From NCBI GenBank assembly GCA_963969345.1, contig OZ017767.1, positions 11,910,471 through 11,974,470 of the forward strand: a stretch of 64,000 bases of DNA, given 5' to 3'. Positions 57,144 to 64,000 of the stretch are shown piece by piece. Within the stretch, counting starts at the first letter, position 1. Each line of letters starts with the position of its first letter. The DNA is from Turbatrix aceti (Eukaryota; Nematoda; Chromadorea; Rhabditida; Panagrolaimidae). The translations under genes and the position numbers were made by a program. A model generated the notes under the pieces. The model made no database searches. It saw nothing but the letters and a program-made list of their open reading frames with translations, and was not told the DNA's origin.

Positions 57144-60100
57144 AATTAAAATTAAAATTAAAAATTGTATTTAATGATTTTTTACCCTTGAACAATTATC
57201 AGCATTACAATGATTTCAAAAAAAAAGAAAGTTTAGCAGACCATAAAATCAGAAACAAAAAGATGATAAATGTTGAGTATAGCAAGCATTTGCGCTGACT
57301 GTGTGCACAAAAAAAGTACGAAATAAAAAAATATTCTGATGAGATCAAAATGATAACAAGGTGCACTGGGTATCCGACAAAATTTATCCGACAATACAGC
57401 ACATTCGTTGATCTAAAGCCATATGAAAAAAGCCAACAAGGAACAAAATGAAAATTACTGCATAGCAGTGAAGCATTTGTCTTTTCTCGTTTCGACTAAT
57501 ACAAATTGACACTCAAGATTAGTGAAGTCAAAAAAAGAACAAATTAGAACTGCAGTTATAAAAATTTTTTTCTAAAAATTTATTTTTGAATAATGAACTA
57601 AAATAAATCTAAATATGCAATGAAAACTTAAATGCGATTAATTTGAACGTAGAACTAAATCACTATTTATCAAAACAAAGTTCTAATAAGAAGTATATGA
57701 TTTTTGCAACGGGTATTTAAGAACAACGAATTACAAAAAAACGTGCTGTGCAATACTAGGTATATCAACTGTGCACTAATGATATTTGTTTATATGTACA
57801 TGTACTTCGAATCTAATCACACCGTATGTTTTATGAAACTGAAAGAAATTAGTAACTTACTCAAAAACTGTAGCGTTAGTATACAGAATAATAGACGTGT
57901 AAAAAAAGAAAAAAACAGGATCTTCGTTAAGCAGTTATCACAAAGCTGTCCTCGGCTGTGATAATTTTTTTTGCACGGCGATAAGACCAATGTCTTAAAA
58001 TCTGAAGAGCTCAGCAAAATACACTTTTTTTGCAAATGTAAAACTAAAAATTTATACTTTAGGAGCTCACCGTATAAAATATTCAAGAAACAACATGTTA
58101 CAAAAAGAGTATAGCATTAGACCATGCATGTGGATTGTGTACATCTGAACAATTTTTTCAAAGGCCAAAAAAAATTAGTAGAATTTTGTACATTAAAAAA
58201 ACTAATTGCAAAAAGGAAATTATATTCAAATTTGTAAAAACCGTTGATCTTAAATTTTTCCCAAAAAAACAATGACAGACGACACTCATTGTCCATGTTG
58301 GTAGTGGTAAAAATAAGGCGGCTGACATAGCTAACGCGGCCGAATCTCTAACGAAGGTATTTATACCGTTATTGACGTCACAAGCATAAACAAAAAATAA
58401 TAATATGCATTCGCAGTCCATGTATTTTTTTAATACGTTTTATAGTAGTTTTCTTACGTTCAAATTTGTACGACATTTTAAACGTACGGGTACGATTGTT
58501 AGTCATAATTAATAAACACATCATAACTACCATTTTTTATTCGTTGTAAAACATACGAAAAAAAAGAAAAAAACTGTATATAACTATCGTTTTTTCATCT
58601 TTAATTTTTTTCTCGTACTACTGTCTTTATGATGCTCAGTTTGTGATAAAGAAAAACAAAGGAACAATGAATCCAAGATAAAACGCGAACATCACAAAAG
58701 AAAAAGGAGTGGAAACTTGCGTTCATACGAAGTTATACACAGTCACCGTATTGCTATATATTGTATTTTGATAAAAAAAATTAACACAAAAAAGTAATGC
58801 GTCTGCATAAAATTTCCACGAACGAATTATTTTTGTGCTATACAGTACACCTATAACGTACATGACAAGATATGGTATACGAACTGATAGACTCGAGAAC
58901 TGACAAAATAAACACTAAAAATCGCCATAGGGTTAAATGCGTAACACATTAACAGATAGATTGATAGTAGATCACAAGTGCACATGAATAAAAAATTGTT
59001 AATACGGTATCTGTTTTTTCATTGCTTTCTGTCGTCGTCGACAAACAGCCAACAACCGGCCGACTACACGTGACCAAAAAATAAGTATACGCATGGTCGA
59101 ACGAGTTCCAAAGTACCACGAGTCTAATTCCGCTTTCAGAAGTACGAATCCCCCGGTTCTACCGATTTTATGTACACAAATCACACTTTCAAATTTTCGA
59201 GTGAAACAAAAAAATAGAAGAGCGAACTGACATGCAAGGCAAACGCATTCATCCATCCTCCATCCTCCGTCCATCGCAATGAATGAATTGATTTTTTTGG
59301 TACACTAAATGTGAAAGGGTTAACAATCAATAGCGTACATAGTGTAGAGTGTGCAAAGGGAATGGATAGATGCAAAACGTATGTACAAATACTATTTTTT
59401 GCTGAACTGAAGTGGGTTCTTTTAGATTTTTTTAAGGTTGTGCTTGTTTAGAATATATCGGGAACAAAAAATGACACTTTTAGACTTTTTGGGTCAAAAA
59501 CCTAATTTTTCGAAATTATGTTTATTAGCTTGCATTCTATCCAAGAAATCACAAAGTACGGTCTAAAAAGTTTTCGAAAAATCACACCTTAAAATAATTT
59601 TTTTTTATTTAAAAAAAAGTTAATTCAGCGTGACAGATTTGCATAATATTTTTCGTCATAAGATCAAATTCTGTATTCATGCAAAGCAGTAACCAAAAAA
59701 AAAGCAATAAAAGTTCTTCCCTGGATTTTGTTCAATTTTTTTTTGAAAAATTGTTCAATTTTTTTTGGATGTTCAATTTTTTGGATAAGGAAATAAATCA
59801 GTTGTCAAATACCACAAGTTTAGAAAAAGAACGCAATCAATCACCAACACACAACTGCCCATTATCAGCAAAAAAACGTTAAAAAAACAACTAACAGGAA
59901 GAAAAACTTGTTAATGACCATAGAGACTGACAGCTTACAAAAAAACTGCGTAAGTAGACAGTACATGTTGGCTCACAGTACACTATCGTATCTCAAGCAA
60001 ATTTTTGCTTACTTGAATCGTATTAAATAGTTGTACCATAAACAATGGGCACATGCAACACGCAAACCTAAATAAAAGCATTCATGGAAGTGAAAACATA

Positions 60101-61486
60101 AAAAATTTAATTGAACGCTTGCTAGCATGAAAGGCATGCGACTCAAATGCCAACCGACCCCGGTGAGAAAGGTGTGCCGGGTAACAAACGTTGTTGGTGC
60201 CTGGCTTGAAGCCAGAAACGACAAATAAAGGGGAAGTGAGCGTAATGGACTGTAATCTTCAGTCTTCGAACACTCTTTTCAACGAAATCATCCAAATTAA
60301 GATAAAATATTTCGTTTAGACGTCGGAGAGTCCTAAAGTCCTGTACAAGCAAGAACACAACATTTTGGATGATTCAGAGTCACAGAAAAAAAACAATGGA
60401 AAAAACAGAAGGATTGTTTTTTTTTGTTCTGTTGTACGACTTTCTTTGGACGACGAAGAGTCGAGCATTCATCCGAAAAAAATTCGAACGAACACCGCCA
60501 CCCTGAGTTAGACGACGCAACGTGCCTCAGGAGGAACTAGCAGCAAAGACTCTAGGAAGTTAGTTGTTGGCTGGGAAGAACGAAGAAACAAACGAATAAC
60601 GCACAGGGTTCAGCGTTGACCCTGGCATGGCCAGGCTTGCTGCATGCACACTCGCACAGCTCCCCATCACTGCCCGCAGCAAATTGCACGACCGTGGAGA
60701 TAGTGTGGAGCAAAGCAAGTCGTCCTTTTCGCAGCAGCGCAGGCAAGCGAGCGAGCAGGGCGCAGTAGCGAGCCCCCCCCCCCCCTCCGCTGTACCCCGT
60801 GTGTGGTGCGCCTGTCACTGGTGGTTCTCTTCTCACAAAATCCTCTTTCCCTGCGCTCCACAACTCCCTCCGTTCGTTCGCTGACGCTGGTATAGTGCCC
60901 GGCTGGCAGAAGAAAGAAAGGAAAAACTATGACTTCTCTGACGTTCTCGATTCCTCGTTTTATGGACCCTTTTCTTTCTCTCATCGGACACACAGGCAAA
61001 CCACCACCACCCCTGGTGGTGAACAGACGCACGCACGCGCCAGTGATGATGGTGGTGGTGGCCGCCTTTGAGATGGAATCTGCTGTCATTTAGGCCGGTC
61101 GCCACGCGTAAAGTATAACATGTGCGTCCGTCTTGTCATACGGTGCATACAGATGGATACCGTGTGCGGCGCGCGGGCAAGCACCGTTTTCTTTTTCAAG
61201 TATGCTGTGTACAGAGTACGTCTGTCACGACGGGGGATAATACACATTGGTGCGGTACAAACTGGCGCACGAAACTTCTGAATGTTTCGGAGGGGGACCT
61301 TATATCTACAGGAAATCATCGTGTTTTTATTCTGTAGAACCACTTTTGTACTTCTTCAAGGTCAAATAAAACAGATTTTTTTTTCATTTATCATTGAAAA
61401 TTGGACTGAAAATAAAATAAAGACCCAGAGGGGAGGTTGGGAGAAGGAAGAAAATGGAGGGGCAGAAAAAAAGACAAAAATCAATT

Positions 61487-61788
61487 TTAAAAGCGAAAAA
61501 TCCTAAAAGACACACATTGGTGGAGCGAAGAAATGGAAGAACAACCAGCCAGCCAGCCAACAAGGCAGGCAGGACTGCAGTAGTCTGAAAACGGTAACTG
61601 ACTGATGTGAATTGGTGACGGTGGCTGTGCTGTGGCGGCCGTATACTTACGAACTACTACCACTCCAACCATTACGACGACGACAAAGAAGACAACAAAG
61701 GGAAGGAGTAAAAAAAAGATGGATTGCAGATGCTGATGTTGATGTTGCTGATGAGAGTAGGAAGGATGGTGTTGGTGATGGCAAATAG
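61487..61788 (-). CDS. possible small His-rich membrane protein (partial, two exons)
   Basis: Minus-strand exon 61788-61651 has an acceptor (CTACTTTAG) and a donor (GTAAGTATAC). It encodes a His/Gln-rich stretch (ICHHQHHPSYSHQQHQHQHL) followed by a strongly hydrophobic span (FFLLLPFVVFFVVVVMVG). A second exon, 61584-61487, follows a TTTTCAG acceptor in matching phase and encodes a Cys-containing tail ending RIFRF. The 66-bp intron is a multiple of three without stops, so it could also be read through. The 5' exon and start codon are not identified. Low confidence. Confidence 0.28.
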
Positions 61789-64000
61789 CTAAAGTAGTTT
61801 AACAGAAAAAAAGATTAGATTTTATTATGGCAACAAAAATATAATTAACTTATAAAAAAATGAAAATGAAAAACTAAATTAATTTAACGGAATGGACAGT
61901 ATCAAAGAAAACACAAAAGAATTTTGATAAGGTCATTGTCGTCATTTGTGCCTCCTAACATCTGGTCTAATGATAACTAACCACTGAGTAATGGTGAAAT
62001 AATAATAATAAAAAGGTCATTGTAATTTAAGTGGATTGTTGCTACTTTTTCAACAAAGGCCAGGTAAAAACCCTCTAAATTTCTAGAAATACAGTACTCA
62101 TTTTGTACTAAATACAAAATCATATGTGATTATAAAATTGCATCCAACTGACAAAATTTCTTTTGTCGTAAAGGTAAAAATTTAGATAGAAAAAAAAATG
62201 TCGATACTTTTTTGTGTACTTTTTTATAAACATCAAATTATTTTTTTGTATAGTCCTCAACTTTTATTCTTTTTCCTTTACGTGCGTGAACGTCAACTTG
62301 CGTCAACTCATCCAAATTTCCATTTTTCGTGTAGTATGCCTTTTGCATGTTACTTGATACCCACGCTTCTTTCTTTCCACTGTCATCAATCATCATTATC
62401 TTATACAATCGTTTTTTATGCACCAAAAAAACTAAAATTATTCTTTCATTTATTGAATAGTAAATATACAATTTTTCTACCAAATAATGTTTTTCGATAT
62501 CAGCATACTTTATTGAAAAAAAAATAAAGAAGGATTGCGACGTTATACAATGATATGTTGTAGCAAATACTAGCTAATTAAATACTGTGTGTACGAGTAA
62601 GTGAATTGATTAAATTGAATTGAATTTTGAAATATTGTTACGATCGTGCTGACGTAAATTGAATTAAATAAATTAAACTTATGACCCGCAAAAAAATGTA
62701 AACTTTAAATTGTGGTAACAAAAACGAATGCGTCGTTGGCATTTATGCGCAAAAATAGGATTACATATTGCAATTACTGTAAATGTTAAGTTATCTGTAA
62801 AGCTTTATGTATTGTATTTAACCTTTTATGCTAGAGACAAAGTATAATTGCGAGATGTACAGTAACAAACATTACAAAAACATTTCAAAACTATTTTTAA
62901 ATATTCCTTTTTGTTTTAATGTGTAAGTTAAGCTGTAACCAAAAAACTTTTTTTGCATGTTTTTTGCTCCAAAATTACCTTGTTGACTTGAAAAATGACA
63001 TAGAACATATAGCCACCTACACATACATAAAGCGAACCCATACTATCATAATTGAGAGAACATGTACAAAAGAAAAAACCGTAAGAGATTCATTAATGAG
63101 GGCAATGTCTAACTGGTTGGCACTTTTCTCTATTTACACGTTTTTTAGAAATCAAAAAAAAAAACAATAAAAATTTGCGGTTTGTTCTTTGAGAGGTCAA
63201 GGTGCACATCATCATTGTATGACGTCATGAGTATTATAATGCATGGTGCATTTATCTGACCACACTTGTGTATTATCTACACCAAATATTATTCCACCTA
63301 TTTCACTTATAAATACGTTCTCAAAAAATTGCTGCTTTGCGTGTCGCAGTCAACAGTTGGCGTTTGGTTGATAAAAGCTGAGCTGACAGGAGAGAAACTT
63401 GAAGATTGCACAGACGCAGGCCCAGGAAAAACAGCTGCACTAACTCGCATTACTTGGTTTGTCAGATGAGAGATGTTTTTCGTGATTTCTGATAGTAATA
63501 AATTTTTATAAACCAAGCGCTGATTGCCTTTTTTAAAAGCAAACCAAAATTATGAACAAATTTAAAGAATTCTTTATTTCTGGTCGTTTGTTTTTTTTAG
63601 CATTGTGAAGTTCTGTGGTACAAAAAATTTAGATGCTTTCTTCCGACAGGTTTATTCTCCGAAATGTGAGATCTTAAGAGTGTTTATTTCTTTTTACTAA
63701 AATGCAATTTGAAAAATTCCCGTAATGTTGGAAAAGTTTATCAGAAGAAAACGCAATGCATTAGTATTCTTTCTTTGATCCGGATTAGTCAATGACGTAA
63801 CTTCCCTGTCTCTAAAGGCAACGGGAACATGAAACAAATGTGTGATCCAACACATGACCCTGTATTACACTACATTGATTAACTGAACGTGATGTAACAA
63901 AGCCACCCAGCGGCCCCGGAAAATATATGAAAGACTGAAGATGGGATAATTCACTGTTGATCAACCGTATTGTGGGTATCATCGGTCGTCTGTGAAGGTT
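61789..64000. other. right end, largely non-coding
   Basis: AT-rich sequence with one coding-like terminal exon on the minus strand at 62238-62431. Otherwise only short overlapping open frames are present. Nothing is recognised near the window end. Confidence 0.45.
62238..62431 (-). CDS. possible terminal exon, unknown protein
   Basis: On the minus strand an acceptor ATAATTTTAG is followed by a 64-codon open frame to a TAA. It encodes VHKKRLYKIMMIDDSGKK, then EAWVSSNMQKAYYTKNGN and DVHARKGKRIKVEDYTKK. The charged, non-repetitive composition is protein-like and ends in a basic tail. No upstream exon was found within the window, so it may belong to a gene starting beyond 64 kb or be a gene fragment. 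Not recognised. Confidence 0.3.

Larger units (their letters stand above)
53317..61486. other. 8-kb largely non-coding region
   Basis: Upstream of the BAHD1-like start codon. An AG at 53331-53332 (TTTCGTCACAG) lies 14 bp before the ATG and could accept an upstream 5' UTR exon or a spliced leader. The GC-rich block at 60.5-61.1 kb could be that promoter. The region holds the foldback element at 53476, hairpins at 56.5-56.7 kb and an orphan coding-like frame at 56856. Remaining open frames lack support. Confidence 0.45.

Noticed and set aside
60009..60358. Minus-strand open frames of 71 codons each
   Set aside because: No splice signals that chain them, and no recognisable domain.
1..64000. 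tRNA, rRNA, spliced-leader RNA genes or CRISPR arrays
   Set aside because: Scanning by eye found no tRNA B-box with a matching cloverleaf, no rRNA-like block, no spliced-leader sequence and no regularly spaced repeats; a covariance-model search would be decisive.

Overview
The window looks like nuclear DNA of a nematode. The sequence is AT-rich. Its genes are split by mostly 45-140 bp introns with GT...(T)TTTCAG borders. It carries tandem seven-transmembrane chemoreceptors of the Str/Srh/Sri type, a GT11 alpha-1,2-fucosyltransferase, a short saposin-type secreted protein and a compact SIX homeobox gene. There are no bacterial-style operons or ribosome binding sites. The species cannot be named from this sequence. 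Exon borders below were read by eye and every chained gene model keeps its reading frame.

Layout. 0-3.3 kb: remnant of a multicopper oxidase gene next to an inverted pair of extremely GC-rich short elements, then (minus strand) a 94-aa saposin-fold secreted protein and a 422-aa secreted protein with three internal modules and a TVEAS pentapeptide tail. 5.3-7.9 kb: a SIX homeobox gene (+) convergent with glutamine synthetase (-). 11.6-25.5 kb: a plus-strand tandem array of six intact five-exon chemoreceptor genes, one decayed copy and one exon relic, split by a 1 kb foldback repeat. 26.2-29.2 kb: two minus-strand receptors of another subfamily, one with a 1-bp frameshift. 30.5-32 kb: alpha-1,2-fucosyltransferase (+). 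32.2-39.7 kb: three small single-pass membrane proteins of similar layout. 40.3-40.9 kb: a secreted Gly/Gln/Tyr-rich protein.

From 53.3 kb down to 41.9 kb (minus strand) six exons join in phase into a 905-aa chromatin protein with a BAH domain and a BAHD1-like C-terminus. Its N-terminal part is long, disordered and proline-rich and carries three SUMO-type motifs; its two largest introns are 3.1 and 4.7 kb, far longer than any other intron here. The last 10 kb is mostly non-coding. It holds a 375-bp foldback element with a clean 8-bp target duplication (hAT-type), several perfect hairpins and a few orphan coding-like fragments.

Functionally the window mixes housekeeping (glutamine synthetase), developmental or chromatin regulation (SIX, BAH protein), chemosensation (receptor arrays) and secreted, surface or glycan functions. 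Apart from the receptor array the genes do not form one pathway. The most useful points are the long BAH gene that is easily annotated as three fragments, the modular TVEAS secreted protein, the birth-and-death pattern in the receptor array, and two well-delimited non-autonomous foldback elements.
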